Positions 7,319-17,142 are shown, counted from the stretch's first letter. The stretch: 49,141 nucleotides of DNA from UBA3537 sp964219345 (GCA_964219345.1 CAXPPN010000037.1:1-49141); one strand, 5' to 3'. Numbers and translations: made by a program. The notes: generated by a model not told the origin, from the sequence alone.

Positions 7319-10306
7319 TTATTTAGATTTTTTATCTAAACGTTTAAGTGTATCGTGCATAATTGGAGTTGCAATAAATACCGAAGAATATGTTCCAACA
7401 AGAACACCTACAATTAATGCAAACAATAATCCGCGTAATGAATCTGCACCAAAAACGAACATGGCCAAAAGCACAACTAAAGTTGTCAATGAGGTGTTCA
7501 AGGTTCTACTCAAAGTACTGTTTAAGGCGCTATTTACAATTTTTCCAAAATCCCAACTCGAATGCTCATTAATATATTCTCGAATTCTATCAAAAACTAC
7601 CACAGTATCGTTCAAGGAATATCCAATTACCGTAAGAATAGCTGCAATAAATGCTTGATCGATTTCCATACTGAATGGTAAAAACTTCCAAGCAATAGAG
7701 AAAATTCCCAATACAATCAATACATCATGAAATACAGCTGCTACTGCACCCAGTGAAAATTGCCATTTTTTGAATCTTAATAAAATATACAGGAAAACTA
7801 CAATAAGTGATCCTAAAATAGCCCAAACAGATGAACGCTTGATGTCATCGGCAATTGTTGGACTTACTTTTCCAGAATACATTTTTCCAATATTATTTTC
7901 TGCATCAATAAACTGTTTGTATGTTGTACCGTCTGGCAAGAATGGTACCAATGCACCATATAATTTTTCTTGTACCTCAGCATCAACTTCTGCAGAATTT
8001 TCATTGACTTTATATTTTGTAGAAATTTTCAATTGATTAGCACTACCAATAGTTTTGACTTCAGCACTGTTAAAAACATCGTTTACTGCTGACTTGACTT
8101 CCTCAGTATTCATGTCTTGTGCAAAACGAACGGTATAGGTTCGCCCTCCAACAAAATCAATTCCTTGATCGAGTCCAGTAGTAAAAAGTGATGCCAATCC
8201 AGCAATGATAATGGTTCCTGAAATGATGTAAGCTAATTTACGTTTCTTTAGGAATTCTAAGTTGATGGAACGGAACAACCCTTTTGTCATTCCAGTAGAA
8301 AAATCAAGTTTTCCTCCTCGATTCAAATACCAATCAATCAATAATCTAGAAATAAAAATAGCGGTAAATAATGAAGTTAAAATACCAATTAATAAGGTTG
8401 TTGCAAATCCTTTAATTGGACCTGTTCCAAAAGTGTATAAAATCAAGGCGGTAAGTCCAGTCGTAATGTTTGCATCTAGGATTGATGACAATGCATTTGA
8501 AAAACCATCTTGTACAGATTCTTTTTGACCTTTTCCTTTGTATAATTCTTCTCGAATACGCTCATAAATCAGTACGTTGGCATCAACTGCAATACCAATA
8601 GTAAGTACAATACCTGCAATACCAGGAAGTGTCAAAACTGCTCCTAATCCAGATAAGACCCCGAGGATTAAAAGGATGTTAAGCAATAAAGCTACATTAG
8701 AAAATAACCCTGATTTTCCATAGTAAAAAATCATCCATAGCAATACAAATGTCAAAGCAATTAAGAAAGATTTCATTCCACTATCAATAGCTTCTTGGCC
8801 AAGTGAAGGCCCTACTTCTTCGGCCTGAACGATATCTGCAGAAGCAGGTAGTTTACCAGCACGCAATACGTTTGCCAAATCTACAGCTTCATTGAGTGTG
8901 AAAGATCCAGAAATTTCAGAATTTCCTCCTGCAATAGGCCCTGATGTTACACCAGGTGCAGAATACACAATATCGTCCAATACAATAGCAATTTGACCGC
9001 CTGTATTAAAGGCTTTTCCGGTCATTTGTTCCCAGATTTTTGCACCTTTTAGATTCATCTGCATAGAAACACTTGGATTTCCATTTTGTTGATATGACTG
9101 TCGTGCATCAGTAATTACCGCACCACTCAGTTGTGGTTTGTTTTCTCTATTACCCTTTAGCGCATAAAGTTCTACAAGCTCAATACTTTGTGTGTCTTCT
9201 TCGTTGGTTTGTTGTATTTGAGGAATGCCCCAAACAAACTTAACGTAGCGTTGCTCTGGGGAGAGTAGTGCTCTAACTTTTGGGTTATTTAAATATTCTG
9301 AAACTTTTTGTTGATCTTTAGCCTCAAAAGAAGCCAAAACTGGGCCTCCTGAATATCCAGGTGCACGAATCAAATCAATTAAAGGATTGACCGTTCCATC
9401 TTCTCCAGTTTCTGCATCTGTATCGCCAATGATATCAGAAATTGCATCTTCTTGTGCTTCAGAAGTAGTTTCATCTTCGATTGAAGTTTGTACAACCTCT
9501 TTTAAAACTTCGTTGGCTTGAAATAAGAAATTTCCAAATTCATCACCTTTATAGGCATCCCAAAACTCCAATTGTGCTGTACTTTGAAGCAGCCCTTTTA
9601 CACGCTCAACTTCTTTGGCTCCTGGTAATTCTACTAGGATTCGTCCTGAAGTTCCAATACGTTGGATATTGGGTTGAGTTACACCAAATTTATCAATACG
9701 TTTTCTTAAAACTTCAAAAGCAGAAATAATAGATTCATCAATTTTTGCAGATAAAATTGGTTTTACCTCATCATTACTCATGTTGAAAGTAATTTCATCA
9801 CTAAGTGTTCTGTTGGCAAAAATATCTGGCGAAGCCAATTTGGCCTGTGGATCAATAGTTTCAAATGCGGTAAAAAAGTCTTCTAAATAGGTGTTTTGAC
9901 TGTCTTTTTGAAGTTCTTCGGCATCGCTAAGTGCTTTTCTAAAGGTAGGATCTTTGCTTTCGTTAGCTAATCCTACAAGAATATCTTTCACAGAAATTTG
10001 AAGTATCACATTGATTCCACCCTTAAGGTCAAGACCAAGATTCATCGCTTTTTCTTTGACTTCGTCGTAGTTGTAAGCCGCTACTCCTATATTGAATACT
10101 TCTTGAGTTTTGAGTGAATCTAAATAATTCAATCGTTCTATTGAACGTTTTGAATCATAATCCGTTTCTGTTTCTGCAATTTTATTGATGGCATATTGTT
10201 TTGCTTCATCTTCAATTTGGTTTGCCTTAAATGTGAATGATAATTGATAAATACTTACCAATCCAAACAATAGGGCAAATAACTTTACTAATCCTTTATT
10301 TTGCAT
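7319..10306 (-). CDS. secDF: Protein translocase subunit SecDF (fused SecD-SecF)
   Basis: An RND-family membrane motor that uses the proton or sodium gradient to pull preproteins out of the SecYEG channel. The 995-residue protein is a natural SecD-SecF fusion, standard in Bacteroidota, with 12 predicted membrane segments. Visible signatures are the SecD motif LGLDLKGG (90-97), the first transport helix GIAVDANVLIYERIREEL (about 570-587) and the SecF helix GYSLNDTVVVFDRIRE (about 893-908). A large periplasmic P1 domain with an acidic low-complexity insertion lies between about 120 and 480. It has its own promoter (10345-10352) downstream of the mdh terminator. Confidence 0.97.
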   Translation of the reverse strand: MQNKGLVKLFALLFGLVSIYQLSFTFKANQIEDEAKQYAINKIAETETDYDSKRSIERLNYLDSLKTQEVFNIGVAAYNYDEVKEKAMNLGLDLKGGINVILQISVKDILVGLANESKDPTFRKALSDAEELQKDSQNTYLEDFFTAFETIDPQAKLASPDIFANRTLSDEITFNMSNDEVKPILSAKIDESIISAFEVLRKRIDKFGVTQPNIQRIGTSGRILVELPGAKEVERVKGLLQSTAQLEFWDAYKGDEFGNFLFQANEVLKEVVQTSIEDETTSEAQEDAISDIIGDTDAETGEDGTVNPLIDLIRAPGYSGGPVLASFEAKDQQKVSEYLNNPKVRALLSPEQRYVKFVWGIPQIQQTNEEDTQSIELVELYALKGNRENKPQLSGAVITDARQSYQQNGNPSVSMQMNLKGAKIWEQMTGKAFNTGGQIAIVLDDIVYSAPGVTSGPIAGGNSEISGSFTLNEAVDLANVLRAGKLPASADIVQAEEVGPSLGQEAIDSGMKSFLIALTFVLLWMIFYYGKSGLFSNVALLLNILLILGVLSGLGAVLTLPGIAGIVLTIGIAVDANVLIYERIREELYKGKGQKESVQDGFSNALSSILDANITTGLTALILYTFGTGPIKGFATTLLIGILTSLFTAIFISRLLIDWYLNRGGKLDFSTGMTKGLFRSINLEFLKKRKLAYIISGTIIIAGLASLFTTGLDQGIDFVGGRTYTVRFAQDMNTEEVKSAVNDVFNSAEVKTIGSANQLKISTKYKVNENSAEVDAEVQEKLYGALVPFLPDGTTYKQFIDAENNIGKMYSGKVSPTIADDIKRSSVWAILGSLIVVFLYILLRFKKWQFSLGAVAAVFHDVLIVLGIFSIAWKFLPFSMEIDQAFIAAILTVIGYSLNDTVVVFDRIREYINEHSSWDFGKIVNSALNSTLSRTLNTSLTTLVVLLAMFVFGADSLRGLLFALIVGVLVGTYSSVFIATPIMHDTLKRLDKKSK

Positions 10307-10344
10307 TTTGAATTGTTTTGTTCTGCTTTATTTTTGTAAACGAG

Positions 10345-10352
10345 CAAATATA
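10345..10352 (-). promoter_or_regulatory. secDF promoter (-33/-7)
   Basis: On the minus strand, TATATTTG is a perfect -7 box. A TTG (plus positions 10373-10375) lies 20 nt upstream, as expected for the -33 element. The predicted leader is about 30 nt. Confidence 0.7.
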
Positions 10353-10393
10353 TGATTTACGAAGTGATTTGCCAATAGATTTTTTATTTTAAT

Positions 10394-10420
10394 AAAAAAA
10401 GCACCACAAAATTGTGATGC
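10394..10420 (-). terminator. Terminator of the gyrB-mdh transcript
   Basis: Interrupted stem GCA-CACA/TGTG-TGC (10401-10420) 35 bp downstream of the mdh stop. On the minus strand it is followed by seven T (plus 10394-10400). Confidence 0.75.
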
Positions 10421-10455
10421 TTTCTATTTTTTGCCATTTAATAATCTTTGAAGGC

Positions 10456-11382
10456 TTACAAATTTAGAAGACCATTGGTCTTTTTTACACCCTCAGCGCT
10501 TTGTTGAAGATGCTCTTTTTCGGCGGTACTCAATTCTATTTCTACAATTTTTTCAATACCATTAGCACCAAGAACAACTGGCACCCCAATACATAAATCA
10601 CTCAAACCATATTCGCCATTGAGTAAAGTTGAACATGGAAATATTTTCTTCTGATCGCAAGCAATGGCCTGTACTAATCCACTTACTGCAGCGCCTGGCG
10701 CATACCATGCAGAAGTTCCCAAAAGTTTGGTAAGCGTAGCCCCTCCTACTTTTGTGTCTTCTTTTACTTGTTCTAATCGTTCTTGTGATATAAATTCAGA
10801 AACTTTAATACTGTTTCTTGTAGCATGTGAAATTAGAGGTACCATACCAACATCGCTATGTCCTCCAATTACCATCCCATCAACATCACTTATTGGTGCT
10901 TCCAGAGCTTCTGCTAATCTATATTTGAATCGAGCAGAATCTAGAGCCCCTCCCATTCCAATAATTTTGTGTTTTGGTAATCCTGTAACTTGATGTGCCA
11001 AATAGGTCATCGTATCCATTGGGTTACTAACAACAATAAGTACCGTTTCTGGAGAGTGTTTGACGAGATTTTCAGAAACTGTTTTTACAATTCCTGCATT
11101 GATACCAATCAATTCTTCTCTAGTCATTCCTGGTTTTCTTGGAATACCAGATGTGATAACACAAATATGGCTTCCAGCAGTTTTGGAGTAATCGTTTGTT
11201 GAACCTGTTATTTTTGTGTCAAATCCATTCAAGGATGCACATTGCATCAAATCCATTGCTTTTCCTTCGGCATAACCTTCCTTAATGTCCAGTAATACAA
11301 CTTCAGAAGCAAAGTTTTTAATGGCAATATATTCGGCGCAACTTGCTCCTACGGCACCTGCACCTACAACAGTTATTTTCAT
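10456..11382 (-). CDS. mdh: Malate dehydrogenase (LDH-like type)
   Basis: NAD-dependent interconversion of malate and oxaloacetate in the TCA cycle. The 308-residue protein has the Rossmann motif GAGAVG (7-12) with Asp32 at the end of the second strand, which favours NAD. It also has the mobile-loop substrate motif PRKPGMTREEL, VSNPMDTMTY and the catalytic His175 in GGHSDVGMVPL. This is the lactate-dehydrogenase-like class common in Bacteroidota. It lies 39 bp downstream of the DUF6588-like gene, probably in the same transcript as gyrB, and is followed by a terminator. Confidence 0.96.
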   Translation of the reverse strand: MKITVVGAGAVGASCAEYIAIKNFASEVVLLDIKEGYAEGKAMDLMQCASLNGFDTKITGSTNDYSKTAGSHICVITSGIPRKPGMTREELIGINAGIVKTVSENLVKHSPETVLIVVSNPMDTMTYLAHQVTGLPKHKIIGMGGALDSARFKYRLAEALEAPISDVDGMVIGGHSDVGMVPLISHATRNSIKVSEFISQERLEQVKEDTKVGGATLTKLLGTSAWYAPGAAVSGLVQAIACDQKKIFPCSTLLNGEYGLSDLCIGVPVVLGANGIEKIVEIELSTAEKEHLQQSAEGVKKTNGLLNL

Positions 11383-11421
11383 TGTTTATTTATTTTAATT
11401 TAAAAATGTTTTAATTATTTC

Positions 11422-12435
11422 TTAGAACCCAATATTTATTCCAAGTGATGCACTATTATACTCTGCAAAGGTATAGTCTGCATTGATACCAAAAAAACCT
11501 AGTTTTAAATTTGCACCAAGAGTAGTACGCATCCCTGATATTTTATTTTTTATTGAGATTGGATTTACAATCTCATCGGAGCTTACACTGCCATCTACAA
11601 TTTTGTATGTTCCTAATAATTTGGTTTTTGTGGATCCACTTACATACCCTAAAGCCCCATAAAAATTGATGATTTTGAGTTTTGTACCTACAACCATTTG
11701 ATAAAGCATTGAATTTACATCAAGTGTCATTTGTTGATTGTCGCCCTCTACGACATTTGTAGCGGTAAAATCATATTCACTTTTTAAACTTGAATATGCA
11801 ATAACTCCAGAAACTGCAACTGGCAATACTTTTTTGCCAGGAAGCCACGACAAAAGATCTTGTTGAAGTCCAACACCAAAAGCATTTAGACTTGCATCAC
11901 TAAAATTTAGCTTTGGTATAAATCGTGCCTTTATTTGGGTTCCTTTTAGAGGTGAAAAACTTGCTTGTAAAAAAGCTGTAGGAACGAGATTTGCTTCCGA
12001 AGACCCAATCCCACCTGGAAGTGAAACTTCAATTTCTTGATTTCCAAAAATTGGGTCATCATAGGTCAAAACCACGGTTTGACTCTCTGAATTTCCAAAA
12101 ACTGTTGGCACATTCTTACTAGAGCTATTATCCTGAAACCTAATGTTTTCATAATCAGAGGCAACCATTTTAAAGGATGTTCTATTATCATCAACAAAGT
12201 TTGCATTTCCAACAATGGAAATTTCAAAGCCAAATCTTCGAAGAGATTTGGCATTATTAAACCATCCATTCGAAATGGCATAGACCAAACCTTCTGAAGC
12301 GGGTGCAATATAACTCTCTGCAAAGCGTTGAGTATCAGCAACTCCTGCTGCTAGTAATTCATTTATACTTTGTTGTGCCGTAGCTTTTGTACCTAGAACA
12401 CATAAGGCAATTATTATAAGCTTGTGAATTTTCAT
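11422..12435 (-). CDS. DUF6588-like outer-membrane beta-barrel protein
   Basis: A 337-residue protein with a signal peptide (1-20, ending TKATAQ) and alternating hydrophobic strands ending in an aromatic residue (SLGINIGF), as in outer-membrane barrels. The overall pattern, including an N-terminal segment with RRFGFEISI, resembles the Bacteroidota DUF6588 family; that assignment is from memory of the family. Function is unknown. It sits 26 bp after gyrB and 39 bp before mdh in the same direction, so it is probably co-transcribed with housekeeping genes and expressed constitutively. Confidence 0.7.
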   Translation of the reverse strand: MKIHKLIIIALCVLGTKATAQQSINELLAAGVADTQRFAESYIAPASEGLVYAISNGWFNNAKSLRRFGFEISIVGNANFVDDNRTSFKMVASDYENIRFQDNSSSKNVPTVFGNSESQTVVLTYDDPIFGNQEIEVSLPGGIGSSEANLVPTAFLQASFSPLKGTQIKARFIPKLNFSDASLNAFGVGLQQDLLSWLPGKKVLPVAVSGVIAYSSLKSEYDFTATNVVEGDNQQMTLDVNSMLYQMVVGTKLKIINFYGALGYVSGSTKTKLLGTYKIVDGSVSSDEIVNPISIKNKISGMRTTLGANLKLGFFGINADYTFAEYNSASLGINIGF

Positions 12436-12461
12436 ACTACTTTTATTTAGTTAAACGTGAA

Positions 12462-14402
12462 TTATGCATCAATATTGGCGTAGATTGCATTTTTTTCAAT
12501 AAACTCACGACGTGGTGGTACATCGTCCCCCATTAGCATAGAAAAAATTCTATCGGCTTCTGTTCCATTGTCTATTTGCACTTGACGTAGGGTTCTAAAG
12601 TCTGGATTCATAGTGGTATCCCACAATTGACTTGCATTCATTTCTCCCAAACCTTTGTATCGCTGCACGCTTACACTTCCGCCAAATTGTTCAGCAATTG
12701 TATCACGTTCTTGATCGTTCCATGCATATTGTTTTTTCTGCCCTTTTTTGACTAAATAAAGAGGTGGAGTAGCGATATATACATGACCGCTTTCAATCAA
12801 TTCTTTCATATATCTAAAGAAAAAAGTAAGAATTAGAGTTGCAATGTGGCTACCATCTATATCGGCATCACACATGATAACAATTTTGTGATAACGTAAT
12901 TTTGAAAGATTTAAAGCTTTACTGTCCTCTTCAGTTCCAATGGTTACACCAAGTGCTGTAAAAATATTTTTAATTTCTTCGTTTTCAAAAACCTTATGTT
13001 GCATGGCTTTTTCTACGTTTAGAATTTTTCCACGAAGTGGCAAAATTGCCTGAAAAGCACGATCTCTTCCTTGCTTTGCTGTTCCACCTGCGGAGTCTCC
13101 CTCAACAAGAAAAACTTCGCATTTTGCAGGGTCTTGCTCTGAGCAATCACTAAGTTTACCAGGAAGGCCACCAATACTCATCACGGTTTTGCGTTGAACC
13201 ATTTCGCGTGCTTTTTGAGCAGCATGACGCGCTTGAGCAGCAAGAATAACTTTCTGAACAATGGTTTTAGCATCTTCCGGGTGTTCTTCCAAATAATCGG
13301 TCAGCATTTCAGAGACAGCTTGACTTACAGAAGAAGACACTTCTCTATTTCCTAGCTTTGTTTTTGTTTGTCCTTCAAATTGTGGTTCGGCTACTTTTAC
13401 AGAAATTATTGCTGTTAGACCTTCTCTAAAATCATCTCCAGCAATATCAAACTTCAATTTATCCAACATGCCCGATTCGTCTGCATATTTTTTGAGAGTA
13501 TGTGTCAAACCACGTCTAAATCCTGTTAAATGAGTTCCGCCTTCATGTGTGTTGATATTATTAACATATGAATGTAAATTTTCAGCATAGGACGTATTAT
13601 ATATCATAGCGACCTCTACTGGAATACCATTTTTTTCACCTTCAAAGGCAATAACAGATTGCATAATTGGCTCTCTAGTTGCATCTAAATATTTTATAAA
13701 TTCTGGCAACCCCTCTTCAGAATAAAAGGTTTCTGTAATAAATTCTCCTTTATCATCTTTTTCTCTTTTATCTATGATGATGACTGTAATTCCTTTGTTA
13801 AGAAAAGCTAACTCTCGCATACGACTCGATAATGTTTCGTAGTTGTACTCTAAAGTTTGTGTGAATATTTGTGGGTCTGGTTTAAACGTTACAATAGTAC
13901 CACGCTTATCTGTTGATCCAGTAGATTTTACAGGGTACATTGCTTTTCCACGCTCATATTCTTGCTCCCAAACTTTACCTTCTCTAAGTACCGTTGCTTT
14001 CAAATTTAAAGACAATGCATTCACACAACTCACACCAACTCCGTGCAAACCACCAGAAACTTTGTAGGAATCTTTATCAAATTTTCCACCAGCACCAATT
14101 TTAGTCATAACCACTTCTAAAGCAGAAACGCCCTCTTTTTTATGTAATCCAACAGGAATACCACGACCATTATCTTCTGTGGTAATAGAATTATCCTCAT
14201 TAATAGTTACTGTGATTTTATCACAATGTCCTGCAAGGGCTTCATCAATGGAGTTATCAATGACTTCATATACAAGGTGATGTAATCCTCGGACACCGAC
14301 ATCTCCAATATACATGGAAGGACGCATACGAACGTGTTCCATTCCTTCCAAGGCCTGAATACTGTCTGCAGAATATTGATTTTTGTTTATATCTTCACTC
14401 AT
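12462..14402 (-). CDS. gyrB: DNA gyrase subunit B
   Basis: ATPase subunit of the type II topoisomerase that introduces negative supercoils. The 646-residue protein has the GHKL ATP-binding domain (about 1-230, with EVIDNSIDEALAG and GRGIPVG), the transducer domain, and the TOPRIM domain with EGDSAGG (434-440) and the metal motif DADIDGSH (Asp512, Asp514, Asp516). The C-terminal GyrB region has QRYKGLGEMN. The short form without the extra domain of E. coli GyrB is normal in this phylum. It is distinguished from ParE by TAKQGRDRAFQAILPLRGK. First gene of the gyrB-DUF6588-mdh run. Confidence 0.97.
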   Translation of the reverse strand: MSEDINKNQYSADSIQALEGMEHVRMRPSMYIGDVGVRGLHHLVYEVIDNSIDEALAGHCDKITVTINEDNSITTEDNGRGIPVGLHKKEGVSALEVVMTKIGAGGKFDKDSYKVSGGLHGVGVSCVNALSLNLKATVLREGKVWEQEYERGKAMYPVKSTGSTDKRGTIVTFKPDPQIFTQTLEYNYETLSSRMRELAFLNKGITVIIIDKREKDDKGEFITETFYSEEGLPEFIKYLDATREPIMQSVIAFEGEKNGIPVEVAMIYNTSYAENLHSYVNNINTHEGGTHLTGFRRGLTHTLKKYADESGMLDKLKFDIAGDDFREGLTAIISVKVAEPQFEGQTKTKLGNREVSSSVSQAVSEMLTDYLEEHPEDAKTIVQKVILAAQARHAAQKAREMVQRKTVMSIGGLPGKLSDCSEQDPAKCEVFLVEGDSAGGTAKQGRDRAFQAILPLRGKILNVEKAMQHKVFENEEIKNIFTALGVTIGTEEDSKALNLSKLRYHKIVIMCDADIDGSHIATLILTFFFRYMKELIESGHVYIATPPLYLVKKGQKKQYAWNDQERDTIAEQFGGSVSVQRYKGLGEMNASQLWDTTMNPDFRTLRQVQIDNGTEADRIFSMLMGDDVPPRREFIEKNAIYANIDA

Positions 14403-14450
14403 TTTTATGGTTTTTTATCTGTTAGTCGCATACAATTATTGTGTGCCTAA

Positions 14451-14458
14451 CAAATATA
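14451..14458 (-). promoter_or_regulatory. gyrB -7 promoter box
   Basis: Minus-strand TATATTTG, a perfect TAnnTTTG match, 48 bp upstream of the gyrB ATG. No TTG at the ideal -33 distance. Confidence 0.55.
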
Positions 14459-14622
14459 AATATTAGAGCAACGATTTTAAAGTGTATTTAAGGGAATTTA
14501 GCTTAAATTATTAACAATTCTTGAGATTTGAAAAAGCAGCTTAAAAGCAAAGAAAAAGCCCTTAAATTCAATTTTTGATTTTTAAACAAAATACTTAAAA
14601 TCAAAAAATAAAAATAAAGGCT

Positions 14623-14645
14623 TAGACTCTTTTATTTTGAGTCTA
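14623..14645 (-). terminator. Probable asnB terminator
   Basis: Stem TAGACTC/GAGTCTA with a 9-nt loop begins about 5 bp after the asnB stop. On the minus strand it is followed by a T-rich stretch. A second A/T-only inverted repeat follows at 14572-14607. The rest of the 248-bp gyrB-asnB gap shows only the gyrB promoter. Confidence 0.6.
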
Positions 14646-14650
14646 TTTTT

Positions 14651-16318
14651 TTAGGTATATGCTTTATCATGAACCTTGGCAACGGCTCTTCCGCTTGGAT
14701 CATTTAAATTTTTAAACGCTTCATCCCATTCCAATGCTATTTTTGTACTGCATGCAACGCTTGGTTCTTGTGGCACACAAAGTGCTGCTGCTTCGCTTGG
14801 AAAATGTGATTCAAAAATTGTTCTGTAATAAAACTCTTCTTTATTGAGCGGCGTTTGAACTGGAAATCTAAAATGTGCATTTTTCATTTGTTCATCGGAA
14901 ACTTCTTTTTCAACAATTTCTTTTAAGGTATCAATCCAACTGTAGCCAACACCATCACTGAACTGCTCTTTTTGTCTCCAAGCAACACTTTCTGGCAACA
15001 TGTCTTCAAAAGCTTTTCTTACCACCCATTTCTCCATACGTTCTCCATTTATCATTTTATCTTGTGGATTAATTCGCATAGCGACATCCATAAATTCTTT
15101 ATCCAAAAATGGAACTCGCCCTTCAATTCCCCATGCTGCCAAACTTTTGTTGGCACGCAGACAATCATACATGTGAAGCTTGTCTAACTTTCGGACTGTT
15201 TCTTGATGAAATTCTTTTGCATTTGGTGCTTTATGAAAATACAAATAGCCTCCAAAAAGCTCATCGGCACCTTCTCCAGAAAGCACCATTTTTATACCCA
15301 TAGATTTGATCACTCTTGCCATTAGGTACATTGGTGTACTTGCACGAATAGTGGTCGTATCATAGGTTTCGAGGTTGTATATTACATCTTTGATGGCATC
15401 TAATCCTTCTTGAATTGTAAATTTAATTTCGTGGTGCACCGTTCCAATATGATCGGCTACTTTTTGTGCTGCAGCCAAATCTGGAGAGCCTTCTAATCCA
15501 ACAGAAAATGAATGCAATTGTGGCCACCAAGCATCTGTAGTATCTCCAGATTCTACTCTTTTTTGGGCATATTTTTTTGCAATAGCAGAGGTGACTGAAG
15601 AATCCAAACCACCTGATAGTAATACACCGTATGGTACATCACTCATGAGCTGTCTATGAACAGCAGCTTCCAATGCTCCCTTTATTTCTTGAATACTCGT
15701 TTCGTTGTCTTTTACAGCATCGTATTCTTTCCAATCTCTTTTGTACCACTGTACAAATTTACCATCTTTGCTGTGGAAATAATGACCGGGTGGAAATAAC
15801 TCAATCTTTGTACATACAGACTCTAAGGCTTTTAGTTCAGAGGCAACATAAAATGTTCCATTTTGATCCCATCCAATATACAATGGAATAATTCCCATAT
15901 GGTCACGTGCAATAAAATAGGCGTCTTCTTCAACATCATAAATAGCAAATCCAAAAATACCATTTAGGTCATCTACAAAATCAACTCCTTTTTCTTTGTA
16001 GAGTGCAAGAATGATTTCACAATCACTCTGTGTTTGAAAATCATAAGTTGATTCAAATTGTTTTCTTAGCGCTCTGTGATTATAAATTTCACCATTTGCT
16101 GCTAAAATTAATTGTTTATCTGGGCTAAACAAAGGTTGTTTGCCTGAAGCAGGATCAACAATAGCGAGGCGCTCGTGTGCCATTATCGCTTTATCATTAT
16201 CAAAAATTCCACTCCAATCTGGACCACGATGCCTAATTCTTTTAGACATTTCTAGTATTTGAGGCCTTAAATCCTCACTATTTTGTTTCAAATCGAATGC
16301 ACATACAATGCCACACAT
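14651..16318 (-). CDS. asnB: Asparagine synthase B, glutamine-hydrolysing
   Basis: Makes asparagine from aspartate, ATP and glutamine. I start it at 16318 rather than at the ATG at 16345: this gives MCGIV, so that after methionine removal Cys is the N-terminal nucleophile of the class II glutamine amidotransferase domain, which the chemistry requires. The amidotransferase domain spans about 1-190 (RHRGPDWSG, ANGEIYNH). The synthetase domain follows, with the pyrophosphate loop LLSGGLDSSV (about 232-241) and SGEGADELFGGYLYFH. At 555 residues it is full length. It is monocistronic, with a 177-bp A/T-rich upstream gap and an imperfect -7 box (CATATTTG, plus 16343-16350). Confidence 0.95.
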   Translation of the reverse strand: MCGIVCAFDLKQNSEDLRPQILEMSKRIRHRGPDWSGIFDNDKAIMAHERLAIVDPASGKQPLFSPDKQLILAANGEIYNHRALRKQFESTYDFQTQSDCEIILALYKEKGVDFVDDLNGIFGFAIYDVEEDAYFIARDHMGIIPLYIGWDQNGTFYVASELKALESVCTKIELFPPGHYFHSKDGKFVQWYKRDWKEYDAVKDNETSIQEIKGALEAAVHRQLMSDVPYGVLLSGGLDSSVTSAIAKKYAQKRVESGDTTDAWWPQLHSFSVGLEGSPDLAAAQKVADHIGTVHHEIKFTIQEGLDAIKDVIYNLETYDTTTIRASTPMYLMARVIKSMGIKMVLSGEGADELFGGYLYFHKAPNAKEFHQETVRKLDKLHMYDCLRANKSLAAWGIEGRVPFLDKEFMDVAMRINPQDKMINGERMEKWVVRKAFEDMLPESVAWRQKEQFSDGVGYSWIDTLKEIVEKEVSDEQMKNAHFRFPVQTPLNKEEFYYRTIFESHFPSEAAALCVPQEPSVACSTKIALEWDEAFKNLNDPSGRAVAKVHDKAYT

Positions 16319-16495
16319 GATATCTTGTTTAAAAATTATATGCAAATATGATTTTAAAGTTTCATATTGTAAACATAAAATGATATATTAATTATATATT
16401 GAAACAAATATTGATTAAAAAATTAATAAATCGGAACTAAATCAACGTAAAAATAAAGTTTATGTTTTAATATGTAAGAAAATAGAAGAAAATAG

Positions 16496-17128
16496 CTAAG
16501 GAATGTTTAAATACTTGTGCGTTTGAAGAGAAATCTTCCATTTTGGATGATTCATAACGTATTTTACAATAAAAGGAGCTATTTTTTCTCGAACACTCCA
16601 CTCGGGCTGTAGGTATAAAATACAATCTTGCGATACTTTTTCGGCTTGTTCTTCTGCAAATTTAAAATCGTCTTTGTTATAAACAATGACTTTTAGTTCA
16701 TTTGCCTTGGAATACACTTTGTTCTTTGGAAGCATTCGCTTTTTTGGTGAAAGACATATCCAATCCCAATGCCCCGATAACGGATAAGCACCAGAAGTTT
16801 CAATATGTGTTTTGAGGTTATTTTGTTTTAATAAATCGGTTAGTGGATTCATATCCCACATCAATGGCTCACCGCCAGTTACTACAATGGTATCGCTAAA
16901 TTCTGCAGCTTGAGTCGCTATAGATTCAATTGAAGTTGGTGGATGAGTTTCGGCATTCCAACTTTCTTTTACATCACACCAATGGCAACCCACATCGCAT
17001 CCACCTATACGAATAAAATAGGACGCTGTCCCTTTGTGATAGCCCTCGCCTTGAATCGTATAAAAAGCTTCCATAAGAGGAAGCATTTCACCGTCATAAA
17101 CCCGCTTTTGAATTTCAGATTTTAACAT
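16496..17128 (-). CDS. queE: 7-carboxy-7-deazaguanine synthase (radical SAM)
   Basis: Radical SAM enzyme that contracts 6-carboxytetrahydropterin to 7-carboxy-7-deazaguanine in queuosine/preQ0 synthesis. The [4Fe-4S] cluster motif is CDVGCHWC, with Cys44, Cys48 and Cys51 in the 210-residue protein started at the ATG at 17128. The substrate region TIQGEGYHKG precedes it, and VVTGGEP is the SAM-binding GGE motif. A longer reading from a TTG at 17137 is possible, but that TTG is part of a perfect -7 box (17135-17142), so I prefer 17128. No other queuosine genes are nearby. FolE in this window supplies the pterin precursor. Confidence 0.93.
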   Translation of the reverse strand: MLKSEIQKRVYDGEMLPLMEAFYTIQGEGYHKGTASYFIRIGGCDVGCHWCDVKESWNAETHPPTSIESIATQAAEFSDTIVVTGGEPLMWDMNPLTDLLKQNNLKTHIETSGAYPLSGHWDWICLSPKKRMLPKNKVYSKANELKVIVYNKDDFKFAEEQAEKVSQDCILYLQPEWSVREKIAPFIVKYVMNHPKWKISLQTHKYLNIP

Positions 17129-17134
17129 AGAATG

Positions 17135-17142
17135 CAAAAATA
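17135..17142 (-). promoter_or_regulatory. queE -7 box next to the start codon
   Basis: Minus-strand TATTTTTG is a perfect TAnnTTTG box whose G lies only 6 nt before the A of the chosen ATG (17128). Transcription would start within about 3 nt of the start codon, giving a leaderless or nearly leaderless mRNA. Confidence 0.6.

Noticed and set aside
14572..14607. A/T-only inverted repeat downstream of asnB as a small RNA or second terminator
   Set aside because: The pairing is between A/T tracts with one bulge in a very A/T-rich gap and could arise by chance. No promoter or GC stem supports an RNA gene.
16319..16345. Longer asnB starting at the ATG at 16345
   Set aside because: It would bury the catalytic cysteine, which must be residue 2 after the initiator methionine.
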